DNA of 41,509 nucleotides from a virus, in IMG/VR virus record IMGVR_UViG_3300010885_022071, positions 1-41,509 of that record, one strand, 5' to 3'. The translations under genes and the position numbers were made by a program. The notes beneath the pieces are model-generated. The model saw nothing but the letters and a program-made list of their open reading frames with translations, ran no database searches and was not told the DNA's origin. The stretch's first letter is position 1, and the number at the start of each line of letters is the position of its first letter. Below are positions 20,320 through 28,115 of the stretch, piece after piece.

Positions 20320-21200
20320 TAAATATTCCTTCCTGAAAATCCTGTAATAAACCCACTGTTACGTGAAGGCTTATCCACATCAGTTGAGTCACCGTCTGGG
20401 CTAGGTGATGCTGTAACTGATTGTCGTGCAGGCATAGACGGCATTCCTAGGTCTACTGTGCTGTCACGCTCTGCATGGCGGACATCCCTAATACGTTGCT
20501 CATTAATTTTGTTGCTTGTGCCATGAATTTGAAACTCAACTACGACGTTTTCATTACGGCACATGCTGCAGTTAGCACACCCAACTTTTTCTGGATGAGT
20601 TTGAGCAGGGCATTGACGAACAGGTTTTCCTGCAATACGCTCGCCTCGTGAGGACAACATGTCATTTGCTGGGGACTCAATGACTGTATTCCAACCCTTA
20701 GCAGAGGCAGCCTCAGCCTGATCGCGAGTTTCAGTAGATGCACGTAACATCCAACCTTCTACTGAATTTGGGTCAAGATTAGGGTGGTTATGGGTAAACC
20801 CGTAACCTTTAGTCTTAGGCATGTCAGCATGGAACTTATTAGCCTGCTCAATGTAATCATCGCCCTCTTCAGGAGTTTTAATGTCCCCTGCTTCAAGATG
20901 ACGAACCGTTGCTTCGGCAGGAGTATTACGTGCAAGAATTTTAAAAGCCCGAGCAGTATCGCTTTCGCCTTTATTCTCTGCAATTTGGAATAAGTTAGGA
21001 CCGCCACCAGGCTTGTTAACCGCATAGCATGAGGTTCCGCCTTCGCTAGGCTTATGGTCAATACCTAAACCTTTAAATAGACAACCTTCTGCACAAGTAT
21101 CTGCGGGGCGAGAAGTAGAAACAATAGGCTTGTCCATAGGACCTTTGCCTCTAGTTTTTGAGTTTCCACCAATTTTAATTTGCGTTTTAAATTTACCCAT
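20319..21200 (-). CDS. Cysteine-rich phage protein, gp88/DUF7227-like
   Basis: Predicted 293 residues. The order of motifs is C-x3-C-L (TCAEGCLFKG), SCYA, RHLEAGDI, K-G-Y-G-F-T-H-N-H, R-A-S-T-E-T, G-W-N-T-V-I, QCPAQ, CANCSMC and F-Q-I-H-G-T. It matches the phage gp88-type family, whose members look like radical-SAM-derived barrels with a C-terminal Cys cluster (C-P-A ... C-x2-C-x2-C). No substrate is known. The last 45 residues are a disordered tail with PARQSVTA. Confidence 0.6.
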   Translation of the reverse strand: MGKFKTQIKIGGNSKTRGKGPMDKPIVSTSRPADTCAEGCLFKGLGIDHKPSEGGTSCYAVNKPGGGPNLFQIAENKGESDTARAFKILARNTPAEATVRHLEAGDIKTPEEGDDYIEQANKFHADMPKTKGYGFTHNHPNLDPNSVEGWMLRASTETRDQAEAASAKGWNTVIESPANDMLSSRGERIAGKPVRQCPAQTHPEKVGCANCSMCRNENVVVEFQIHGTSNKINEQRIRDVRHAERDSTVDLGMPSMPARQSVTASPSPDGDSTDVDKPSRNSGFITGFSGRNI

Positions 21201-21202
21201 GA

Positions 21203-21742
21203 TTATCTCCAGCTTGGACGCATATTTGACAGCTGAGAAACACGCTTTTCGTTTACATTGTATGGAGAATCACTACGTACATTAGGACCAGCTTTACCGT
21301 CATTTGGTAAATGTGGTGCTGGAACTAGTGTTTGATTTTCTACATAACGTGTTGTCATCCAAGTATTACCGTCAAACTTGGCTTTCATCTGGCGTTTAAT
21401 ACCACGCTCAGGGGACAACTCAGTTGGATAATAATAATCACTTGGGTCAATACGTTCACCACGATGAACGCCACGCTGATAACCGCGTTGACCAAGGCGA
21501 ACCTTCATTTGGTTCAGAACTGTGTCTGAAGTACTAGAAGGTCGGCCTCGGTCATCACGACGGGAACGAATAGTCCCTAAATAGCCATCGGGGTACTCTG
21601 CAGATGGTACACGGCCCACTCCAAGACGCAGAAAATCTAGGTCACCACGAGCAACTGGCACACCGCCACCACCATAGGTGGTATTAGTGCCGTATAAACC
21701 GTTGGCGCCTAAGTTTTGGATATTTTGATGGGCTTGAGGCAT
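21203..21742 (-). CDS. Conserved hypothetical basic protein (179 aa)
   Basis: Rich in Gly, Arg and Tyr and likely partly disordered, with repeated RGE/RGV/RGD-like turns (SRRDDRGRPSS, then QRGYQRGVHRGERI). No catalytic motif. The close two-base spacing to the gp88-like gene suggests co-translation. Confidence 0.65.
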   Translation of the reverse strand: MPQAHQNIQNLGANGLYGTNTTYGGGGVPVARGDLDFLRLGVGRVPSAEYPDGYLGTIRSRRDDRGRPSSTSDTVLNQMKVRLGQRGYQRGVHRGERIDPSDYYYPTELSPERGIKRQMKAKFDGNTWMTTRYVENQTLVPAPHLPNDGKAGPNVRSDSPYNVNEKRVSQLSNMRPSWR

Positions 21743-21762
21743 ATCCCAATTTTACAGGCGTA

Positions 21763-22791
21763 TTACTTAATTGTTGACCTAAACTCATTACCAGCATAAA
21801 CAGCCCAACCATCCATGATGTGAATGTTTTCAATAGTAAAATCGTTGGCTCCACTAAAGTCGCCTGCTTCTTTGTACCACAATAAACCTACACCCTGTTG
21901 CCAATTTTCATACTGTTCTACAGGACGTTCATCTGCTTTGATACCGCCAGCCACAGATGGAACTGCACCGTCTACACGACATAAGCTTCCTGGGCTGTAT
22001 GCCACATTTTGAACCATTCCCTTGCGGGTGTCATGAGTTTTGTACATAAGTTCTTGGCGATGGCTGTGACCGTAAATAACGCTTTCCAAATGATTAGCAT
22101 TTAAATAACGCGTAGCAGTAGCCCCATTAGAATTAGCTTTTGTACCGTGACGAGCAATTAAACGGTCATTAATATAAAACTTGTCTGCTGGGTATCCATC
22201 AATCATTTCTACCCGTAAATCTTCAAAACGAAGTAAGTGTTGAAGGCTATTTACTGCATCCTCTGAACCTACTTGCTTCATACGGGAAGCCGCCATAGCT
22301 TGAAAGTTCATGTATTTATTAATACGGCAATCGTGATTACCCTCAATAAAAATAACACGAGAATGAGGGGCTAATGCACGTTGAGATGCTAGGAAAGAGT
22401 GTCCTGCTGTCAATGTTTCGTTAATAGTGTTGTAAAAAGAATTTTCTTGGGCATACTTACCAAACATTGGAAGGTCAATAGTATCTCCCAAGTTAATAAC
22501 CATATCTACGCCATGCTCTTCTTCAGCCATAGCAAGCACTTGCATAGCAATATCAATAGCATGGACATCGTGAAATGGGTCTAAAGTTCCGTCTTCATAA
22601 CGGCGAAATCCAATTTGTGCGTCTGGAAGAACAACGGCTAATTTCCAACCAGTTGGTTTCTTTTTTACTTTTGCTTTAGTTGTTTTAGGTAATGTAGCAA
22701 GAGTGGCTTGCGTTAAATTTGTTGATTCTCCAATTTCTGGTTCAAGTAAGGCAGCTTGTATAATTTCTAAAAAAGTTAATTTGTTTGACAT
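21763..22791 (-). CDS. Calcineurin-like metallophosphoesterase
   Basis: Predicted 342 residues. After a basic linker the full set of motifs is present: LPDAQIG (D57), NLGDTIDLP (102-106), EGNHDCR (GNHD 151-154), ARHGT and YGHSHRQE. The family uses two metals to cut phosphodiester or phosphomonoester bonds. D-x-Q instead of D-x-H in the first motif is common in phage members. Substrates could be cyclic nucleotides or nucleic acids; the sequence does not say which. Confidence 0.9.
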   Translation of the reverse strand: MSNKLTFLEIIQAALLEPEIGESTNLTQATLATLPKTTKAKVKKKPTGWKLAVVLPDAQIGFRRYEDGTLDPFHDVHAIDIAMQVLAMAEEEHGVDMVINLGDTIDLPMFGKYAQENSFYNTINETLTAGHSFLASQRALAPHSRVIFIEGNHDCRINKYMNFQAMAASRMKQVGSEDAVNSLQHLLRFEDLRVEMIDGYPADKFYINDRLIARHGTKANSNGATATRYLNANHLESVIYGHSHRQELMYKTHDTRKGMVQNVAYSPGSLCRVDGAVPSVAGGIKADERPVEQYENWQQGVGLLWYKEAGDFSGANDFTIENIHIMDGWAVYAGNEFRSTIK

Positions 22792-23015
22792 TTGCAGTCT
22801 CCTCGCATATGCGACTTAAATGTAGTGGATTTAAAAGGTAAGTCTTCTACTTCAATAGTTAAAGAACGATAAATACTAGCAACATTTACGGGTTTCTTTT
22901 TCATAAGAAGTTCAAACCCGTCTTGTTCTGCTTTTCCTTGCTGCGCTAACCACGCTCCAAATGAACATTTAGAGTCTGCAGCGTTTAGGTGTTTATTAAT
23001 AATATCAATAAGCAT
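22776..23015 (-). CDS. Small helical protein with C-terminal CKC
   Basis: AAGGAGACGTT before ATG 23015 makes this start clear. The 79-residue product has the pattern IYRSLTIEVEDLPFKSTTFK then SHMRGDCKC, like small helix-turn-helix phage proteins that end in H-x-x-G-x-C-x-C. It could be a DNA-binding protein. It overlaps the phosphoesterase gene by 16 bases. Confidence 0.6.
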   Translation of the reverse strand: MLIDIINKHLNAADSKCSFGAWLAQQGKAEQDGFELLMKKKPVNVASIYRSLTIEVEDLPFKSTTFKSHMRGDCKCQTN

Positions 23016-23080
23016 AACGTCTCCTTGTCGTATGTTTGATTCTTTAGCATAACATACCACAAGTTTTAGAAACGACAAAA

Positions 23081-23102
23081 CCCCGACTAAATTTAGTCGG
23101 GG
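23081..23102 (-). terminator. Terminator of the 23139-23456 gene
   Basis: CCCCGACTAA / TTAGTCGGGG gives a 10-bp stem on a two-base centre, and read leftward it is followed by TTTTGTCG. It isolates the upstream small gene. Confidence 0.8.
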
Positions 23103-23138
23103 CTTGTCTAAAGTCCGCCATAGTGCATGGAAGTGTAT

Positions 23139-23456
23139 TTAAGCGTGGTCAGACATTCCTGCAAGGAAATTAGGAGCGCTGCGATTTGTTGCTGCACTGA
23201 ACAATCTGCCATTAGCTAATGTAGGACCAGCTTCTGGAGCAACGTGTGCTTCAAAGCCAACCTGTACACCATAAGTTGCTCCACCACGTTCTCTTGGAGC
23301 ATATCTGCGAATGCCAATTGGCTGTGCGTACGGGTCACCTGAAGCGGTGTTTTTACGAGGCATACCTTTGGTATTTTTTGAAGGAGCCGCGGAAGCATTT
23401 ACAGGGGTAGCGCTGCTTGGTGCTGAACCAGGCATAGGAGCTAAAGTTTTAGCCAT
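23139..23456 (-). CDS. Small monocistronic protein (105 aa), unknown
   Basis: ATG 23456 has AAAGAGG upstream. The first 45 residues are Ala/Pro/Ser rich, followed by IRRYAPRERGGATYGVQVGF and the tail NRSAPNFLAGMSDHA. It stands alone between its own promoter/dyad and a strong terminator, as abundant small phage proteins often do. A structural or decoration role is possible but unproven. Confidence 0.65.
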   Translation of the reverse strand: MAKTLAPMPGSAPSSATPVNASAAPSKNTKGMPRKNTASGDPYAQPIGIRRYAPRERGGATYGVQVGFEAHVAPEAGPTLANGRLFSAATNRSAPNFLAGMSDHA

Positions 23457-23472
23457 TAAAACCTCTTTAGAG

Positions 23473-23523
23473 TTGAATAGGAATTCCTTATTCAAGTTTA
23501 GATACGAAACCTTGTATTGTCAG
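23473..23523 (-). promoter_or_regulatory. Promoter with dyad operator for the 23139-23456 gene
   Basis: Read leftward: CTGACA (23523-23518), 17-base spacer, TAAACT (23500-23495). An almost perfect dyad with arms TTGAATA / TATTCAA around GGAATTCC (23473-23495) begins at the edge of the -10 box and covers the expected start site, as expected of a repressor site. Confidence 0.5.
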
Positions 23524-23798
23524 TCTGAAGTAATTACAAAAACAATGGCTGAAATAGTGCCATCATGGGACTCAATACTGGCAAAACCTGGGATGCACTT
23601 TAGGTCTAAACCTCTTGGTGCTGTATATCCACGGGCAATAGCAATTGCCTTAACAGCTTGATTTACGGCTCCAGCGCCTACGGCACGAAGTTTACAGGTG
23701 TGATTTTCATAAATACTGTGGGCAATGGCTGCAGCCACAGATTGTGGGTTAGACCCAGCGCTAACCTTAAGAACTTGCTCTTCTGGTGTTTCTGACAT
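23520..23798 (-). CDS. SpoVS family protein
   Basis: Predicted 92 residues, about the usual family length. LKVSAGSNPQSVAAAIAHSI, then VGAGAVNQAVKAIAIARGY and L-x-C-I-P-G-F-A-S-I-E follows SpoVS (LKVSAxSxPNSVAGAxA ... AIGAGAVNQAVKAIAIARGY). SpoVS is an Alba-like protein needed for late sporulation in Bacillus and present in several non-sporulating lineages; nucleic-acid binding is assumed. Its presence in a phage is unusual, see findings. Confidence 0.9.
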   Translation of the reverse strand: MSETPEEQVLKVSAGSNPQSVAAAIAHSIYENHTCKLRAVGAGAVNQAVKAIAIARGYTAPRGLDLKCIPGFASIESHDGTISAIVFVITSD

Positions 23799-23858
23799 TT
23801 TATACCTCGTATAGTAGAACGGTTATTTTATCTATTATGAGGCATAATATATACAAAA

Positions 23859-24404
23859 TCAGGGTGAAGTTACCTTGTCATAAACTTCTTTTTCGTATTC
23901 AAAATCATGCTTATTACGAGCAATACGGGCTAATCCGTAAGAATCAGCAGCGTTATCGTTGTTAAATTCCACATTCCATTTTTTGTATACTTGAAGAAGA
24001 ATTTGGTTTTTATCTACTCGGCCTTTGCCAGTAATGTATTTCTTTAAACTAGTGGGTGGGACGATTAATGGATACCGAGCTTCTGGAAATTGAGGGCTGT
24101 AAATCTCTCTGAGGGCTAGCTTAACAGCGCCTCCCAATTCACCTAACATGTTAGCCATTTGACTACCAAACGCATAGCCTTCTATAGCCGTAGCAGTTAC
24201 TTTAAAATGATTAGTAAAACTGTGAACAATAAACTGAGCTTGAGCCAGCCTTTCCACCCCTGTACCATCTAGCTTCCATACTTCTGTGTAGTAATTATCT
24301 TCATTGTCAATAGCAGTTAATGCAAAACCAGAATAAGACTGGTCAATACCAACGGCTACTGCACTTTTTAAATTGGAGTTTCCCCAAATTTTTGGATTAG
24401 GCAT
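23859..24404 (-). CDS. RuvC-like Holliday junction resolvase
   Basis: Predicted 181 residues. RNase H-fold acidic residues are seen in AVGIDQSYSGF (D21), TAIEGYAFG (Glu near 74), and the end motif NDNAADSYGLARIA (Asp pair). K-Y-I-T-G-K-G-R-V-D-K is a typical RuvC DNA-binding segment. It would resolve branched DNA before packaging. It is co-translated with the small zinc-finger gene upstream. Confidence 0.85.
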   Translation of the reverse strand: MPNPKIWGNSNLKSAVAVGIDQSYSGFALTAIDNEDNYYTEVWKLDGTGVERLAQAQFIVHSFTNHFKVTATAIEGYAFGSQMANMLGELGGAVKLALREIYSPQFPEARYPLIVPPTSLKKYITGKGRVDKNQILLQVYKKWNVEFNNDNAADSYGLARIARNKHDFEYEKEVYDKVTSP

Positions 24405-24496
24405 TATTTTTTATGAACTTCTTTAATATGTGCAATAAGGTCAATAACTTCAACAAAATGACTATCACAATAAGCACATTGATGATTTATTGTCAT
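24404..24496 (-). CDS. Tiny single C2H2 zinc finger protein (30 aa)
   Basis: Encodes MTINHQCAYCDSHFVEVIDL then IAHIKEVHKK. The spacing C-x2-C-x12-H-x4-H is a classical C2H2 finger. It is linked by ATGA to the gene before and TAATG to the resolvase gene after, which supports translation. A single finger could give DNA contact or serve as a protein adaptor. Confidence 0.65.
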   Translation of the reverse strand: MTINHQCAYCDSHFVEVIDLIAHIKEVHKK

Positions 24497-24981
24497 GTTG
24501 TAAACTTACTGGCTCTGTTAGTAAAACCTGAAGATGTACGACGAGTTATCTCACGGCTAAGAAACGCACAATCACGCTCTACGTTAGTATGCATCATTTC
24601 AATACCTTTACGATAATCATGTGCTTGTGTATGGGCTTGCATAAGTTTAGAAATGTTAGGGTCAGCCATAATTTTAGCTTTAATTGCAGACACTGTCATT
24701 TTAGGCTGTGCATGCTCTTCCATTGCTGCTGCCTCTGCGTAATCTAATCGTTTTTTAGCGTTACTTTCATCAATTTGAGCGCAAGCTTGTTGAGCGGCTA
24801 CAAATGATAAAAACGCATTGTACTCTTGAAACAATCGCATGACACCTAAGTCATCTAAGTCTGTAATATCGTGTGGCATTATTGGATTAATACCTTTAAA
24901 CTCGGATTCCATAGTAAATCCTTGAGCAACTAAAGTATCAATAGTACGCTGGCTTTCCTCAGCACGTAATTTAATTGACAT
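24493..24981 (-). CDS. Conserved helical phage protein (162 aa)
   Basis: Mostly helical with a likely coiled-coil centre (L-F-Q-E-Y-N-A-F-L-S-F-V-A-A-Q-Q-A ... A-K-K-R-L-D-Y-A-E-A-A). Proteins of this shape with a D-I-x-D-L-x-x-x-G/E-L-M-x-L-F start are found beside recombination genes in actinophages. It lies between the Cas4-like nuclease and the resolvase. No activity known. Confidence 0.65.
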   Translation of the reverse strand: MSIKLRAEESQRTIDTLVAQGFTMESEFKGINPIMPHDITDLDDLGVMRLFQEYNAFLSFVAAQQACAQIDESNAKKRLDYAEAAAMEEHAQPKMTVSAIKAKIMADPNISKLMQAHTQAHDYRKGIEMMHTNVERDCAFLSREITRRTSSGFTNRASKFTT

Positions 24982-25851
24982 TTAAAATCCTTCGCATTTT
25001 TGGCAAGTACCTGATGGACTTATGTTACATGTTGGTGGTGTCTGGTTCTTAATTGACTCCATAATCATAGCAGCAGCTTCAAATAAAGGTGCGATACCAA
25101 AATCACTTTTTGGAACTACAAATTCTTTAATTTGCTGATCTACCTTAGATTCGTAAATAAATACGGCTTCAGTAGGAAAATTATTTGAGTCCATAAGTTC
25201 AAGCAACTTCATGTATACCTGAGCCTGTAAAAGATGTGTATGAAATGGTGATTTAAGGGCTTTCCAAACTGATTTAAAGTTTTCCCCATGCTCTTGCCAC
25301 ATAACGCGGTCTTCCCAAGCAACAGTACCTTCTCCAACAGATTTAATCTCAAGAAGTAAATCGTTACCAAACCCTTTAAGCCAACCATCTGCGTGACCTG
25401 ACATTCCGTATTGGCTACTGTAAACAGATACTTCTCTGTACTTTAATTTTTTAACAGAGGCATTACAAGATTCGCATTCAGTAGGGCTTACTGCATAAAA
25501 TGTGTGTTGGCAATTAAAACATGACCATTTACCATATAAATGCCCCATATTCCAAAACCATGTTTGCCAACGGTCATGAATACGGTGACCTTCATCAAAA
25601 GTTAAATACTGCTTCATAGAAGCGCGATATTTAGGTGGTGCTGGGATAGCACCTTGTAAATGAAAATACTCAGCACGATGACACCAATCAAATTTAACCA
25701 TAGCTGACGGATGAATAACATCAGTAGCACGACTAGCATCACGAGGCTGTGCTAATAACCAGCGTTCAACAGAACCCAGTACTCGTGTTTCTTTTTTACC
25801 AATGTCTACTAATTTTTTAAGTGTTCCGCTAGGAATAGGCTGGTGGGTCAT
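24982..25851 (-). CDS. PD-(D/E)XK nuclease, Cas4/RecB-like
   Basis: Predicted 289 residues from ATG 25851. The nuclease core is SGHADGWL (Asp) and LLLEIKSV (ExK) near residues 160-180. An inserted CFNC...CESC ribbon and a final CNISPSGTCQKC give Cys groups, as in Cas4-like phage exonucleases, where four cysteines can hold an iron-sulfur or zinc site. It probably processes DNA ends for recombination. The start overlaps the preceding zinc-ribbon gene by 23 bases. Confidence 0.85.
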   Translation of the reverse strand: MTHQPIPSGTLKKLVDIGKKETRVLGSVERWLLAQPRDASRATDVIHPSAMVKFDWCHRAEYFHLQGAIPAPPKYRASMKQYLTFDEGHRIHDRWQTWFWNMGHLYGKWSCFNCQHTFYAVSPTECESCNASVKKLKYREVSVYSSQYGMSGHADGWLKGFGNDLLLEIKSVGEGTVAWEDRVMWQEHGENFKSVWKALKSPFHTHLLQAQVYMKLLELMDSNNFPTEAVFIYESKVDQQIKEFVVPKSDFGIAPLFEAAAMIMESIKNQTPPTCNISPSGTCQKCEGF

Positions 25852-26062
25852 TATGTTTTCGGTTTCCCTTTTCTTTACGCCAATCAGGATAATGACTGCA
25901 TGAATGCCAGTCATATTTAGTAACATTTTTACTACATTTTGGACACATAAGCCAACCCTTTGTAGGAATTAACCTTTCTTTAGTAGGTACACTAGCACAC
26001 TTGTGTGTCTCTCCACGCCACCACACACTACAGTCAGGACATTTAAACGGCTCGTATGTCAT
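25829..26062 (-). CDS. Zinc-ribbon protein (77 aa)
   Basis: Knuckles CPDC and HKC are followed by CPKC and DWHSCSH, enough for two zinc sites. ATG 26062 overlaps the WhiB stop by one base (TAATG). It lies between WhiB and the Cas4-like nuclease. Function unknown. Confidence 0.7.
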   Translation of the reverse strand: MTYEPFKCPDCSVWWRGETHKCASVPTKERLIPTKGWLMCPKCSKNVTKYDWHSCSHYPDWRKEKGNRKHNDPPAYS

Positions 26063-26370
26063 TAGTTTTTTTTAACCCATTCTTCTAAAGTTTTGCCATG
26101 ACGTTCAGCTTTACGCCGTAACGCATTACGTTCTCTGTGGCTTAACCCACCCCAAATACCATACTGTTCGTTCATATTTTCAGAGTACATTAAACACTCT
26201 TTACGAACAGGACATTCAGGTTTGCCATCTCTACCGAAACACACGCCTTTTGATTTGTCCGCAATAGTTTTGTAAAGTTCTTTCTCGCGTGGAGGAAACC
26301 ACAATTCTGTGTTCATTCCCTTGCACTTGGCATCCGCTCGCCAGTTCTCTACATCTAATGGGTCTCGCAC
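26062..26370 (-). CDS. WhiB-family iron-sulfur transcription factor
   Basis: Predicted 102 residues from GTG 26370, with GGAG eight bases upstream. Four conserved cysteines (16, 44, 53, 59) hold the cluster; ECPVRKECL and YGIWGGLSHRERNALRR are the family hallmarks. The spacing between the second and third cysteine is eight residues instead of the usual two, because of an inserted GRDGKP loop. WhiB proteins bind the housekeeping sigma factor and occur only in actinobacteria and their phages. Confidence 0.93.
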   Translation of the reverse strand: MRDPLDVENWRADAKCKGMNTELWFPPREKELYKTIADKSKGVCFGRDGKPECPVRKECLMYSENMNEQYGIWGGLSHRERNALRRKAERHGKTLEEWVKKN

Positions 26371-26687
26371 TTACACTCCTGGAGCTTTTGGCGTAGCTCC
26401 AGGAAATCGTTTTCATCTAGCATGACGTAATTTTCGCCATTAACATGAAATCCAAGGACAGGCATCCGACCATCAAGAATTGCTTCTTTAACAATCTTTT
26501 CTAGAACTACTGCTTTGACAGTAACCTGTTGTTTGCCTGTCCACTTATGTTCAATAAGTAGGTCTTGAGAACGAACATCACCTTTACGGCTCCAAAAGGC
26601 TCCGCTAGCAGCAACGGTAGAACCATTGACAACTTTGGCTAGTCTGTTCTCATGCTTCTTAGACTGAATTTGGCCTTCAGACCGCAT
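26355..26687 (-). CDS. Hjc-like PD-(D/E)XK endonuclease
   Basis: Predicted 110 residues. ATG 26687 has GAGGTGG upstream and overlaps the RecA stop by 11 bases. The order H-E-N-R-L-A-K, G-A-F-W-S-R-K-G-D-V-R, LLIEHKWT, then a KIVKEAILDG helix and Y-V-M-L follows archaeal Hjc-type Holliday junction resolvases (E ... GD ... ExK). Its place between RecA-like and WhiB genes fits a recombination role. It would give the phage two different resolvases. Confidence 0.75.
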   Translation of the reverse strand: MRSEGQIQSKKHENRLAKVVNGSTVAASGAFWSRKGDVRSQDLLIEHKWTGKQQVTVKAVVLEKIVKEAILDGRMPVLGFHVNGENYVMLDENDFLELRQKLQECKCETH

Positions 26688-27732
26688 CAGCCACCTCATA
26701 AGTAGCGCCTTCTTCTGGGCGTACGACACGTCGTACATCCTTATCAAGCGCCTCTCTGAGGTCAACCTCTTCCCTAATAGATTTTACCACAGCATCTCCA
26801 CCTTGCCACTTTCGGTCACCATACGAATAGTATGCACCAGCACGGGTAATAATTTTGTAAATAATACCTAGGGCTACAATTTCTTTAGCAAAGTCAAACT
26901 CTCCAGCAAAACATTCACCATCAGCAAAGTAAAAATCTACGTAGGCTACTTGTGCAGGTGGGGCTGATTTGTTTTTCATAGTACGTACCTTGATAGTTTG
27001 ACCTACCTTATGCTTTTCTTGGCCTACGCCAGATTCAATCCATTCATCGCGTTTGACCTCAAGACGAGTAAAGAATGCGTAGTTCTTAGCCTCTCCACCT
27101 GGCGTAGTACGAGGGTCACCATACATAACGCCAATCTTCATGCGGTACTGATTAATAATTAAACCAATGAAAGGTCGCTCGTATTCTACTAAGGAACGAC
27201 GTGAGGCTTTACCTACCTTGCGGAAAAACTTACCTGTTAGTAATGCTCCACGACCAACAGTTGCTTCATCCATGTTTTTATCATCTTCAGCCATAGGAAC
27301 TAAGGCTGGTAGAGAATCAATAACAACGCAGTCAATAGCCTTAGACTCTACAAGTTCAATTACTGCTTCATAGGCTTCTTCCATAACGTTAGTAGCTACT
27401 ACATATACTCGGTTAAGGTCTACACCACACATCTCTGCGTACTGCGGTACCCAAGTTTCTGCGGCTACCCATACGGTGGTGAACTCTGGGTCTCGTTCTT
27501 GATTAGCAGCAACAGTCTTAAGCGCAAGTGCTGTCTTGCCATTAGAAGCTTCGCCTACAATTTCATGCCATTGGTTGACAGGGAAGCCTCCACCGAGAAT
27601 CATGTCTACTGCAAGTGAGCCTGTAGTCATACGACCTAATACGTTGTCTTTAATGTCTGCTCCGAGAACAATCATCTCTGAGCCAAATTTTTTATTAAGT
27701 TTTGCAATTGCTTTAGCGAGGTCTGCATCCAT
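26677..27732 (-). CDS. recA: RecA-like recombinase
   Basis: Predicted 351 residues. Walker A is GEASNGKT, in place of the usual GPESSGKT. Walker B is CVVIDSLPAL. TPGGEAKNYAFFTRLEV matches the RecA PGGxALKFYxSxRL block, and LIINQYR the Q-loop. The C-terminal part is short. It would drive homologous pairing during replication or repair. TAATG links it to the upstream zinc-ribbon gene. Confidence 0.92.
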   Translation of the reverse strand: MDADLAKAIAKLNKKFGSEMIVLGADIKDNVLGRMTTGSLAVDMILGGGFPVNQWHEIVGEASNGKTALALKTVAANQERDPEFTTVWVAAETWVPQYAEMCGVDLNRVYVVATNVMEEAYEAVIELVESKAIDCVVIDSLPALVPMAEDDKNMDEATVGRGALLTGKFFRKVGKASRRSLVEYERPFIGLIINQYRMKIGVMYGDPRTTPGGEAKNYAFFTRLEVKRDEWIESGVGQEKHKVGQTIKVRTMKNKSAPPAQVAYVDFYFADGECFAGEFDFAKEIVALGIIYKIITRAGAYYSYGDRKWQGGDAVVKSIREEVDLREALDKDVRRVVRPEEGATYEVADAV

Positions 27733-28115
27733 TAGATATGTCCTATAATTCCTTGTGGGTTAAAATTGTTAGCCGTAGTTGATTGACGTGCGGGTATAGC
27801 TGGTCCTGAAGCAGCAGCCCCTTGAACACCTGTTCCTAGTCCACTACCTGATTGTATTATGGGATAGCCACAATCATAGCAACGAGCCTTAGCTTCAGGG
27901 GCTAAGGCACTGGAACCGTAGTTACCGCTACCACAACCTGGGCAACGTGACGCTGAAGCGCTCTGAGGGGGCCTCTGAGCCTGTTGTGGGGGCATCTGAG
28001 GTTGGGGTACAGGGTTGTATGGTCCAGGCATGTTAGGGGTGCTAGGGGGCGTAGGTGAGGGTCTTCCAGAAGGCGCTGGAGTGCTTAATTTATCTGCCCA
28101 CCAATTGTTACTCAT
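27732..28115 (-). CDS. Proline-rich zinc-ribbon protein, conserved in actinophages
   Basis: Predicted 127 residues from ATG 28115, overlapping the previous gene by eight bases. A 45-residue Pro/Gln linker (PSPTPPSTPNMPGPYNP) leads to CPGCGSGNYG and CYDCGYPIIQSGSG, a two-knuckle ribbon common beside recA in actinophages. The tail PARQSTTANNFNPQG shares PARQS-x-TA with the gp88-like protein. Confidence 0.75.
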   Translation of the reverse strand: MSNNWWADKLSTPAPSGRPSPTPPSTPNMPGPYNPVPQPQMPPQQAQRPPQSASASRCPGCGSGNYGSSALAPEAKARCYDCGYPIIQSGSGLGTGVQGAAASGPAIPARQSTTANNFNPQGIIGHI

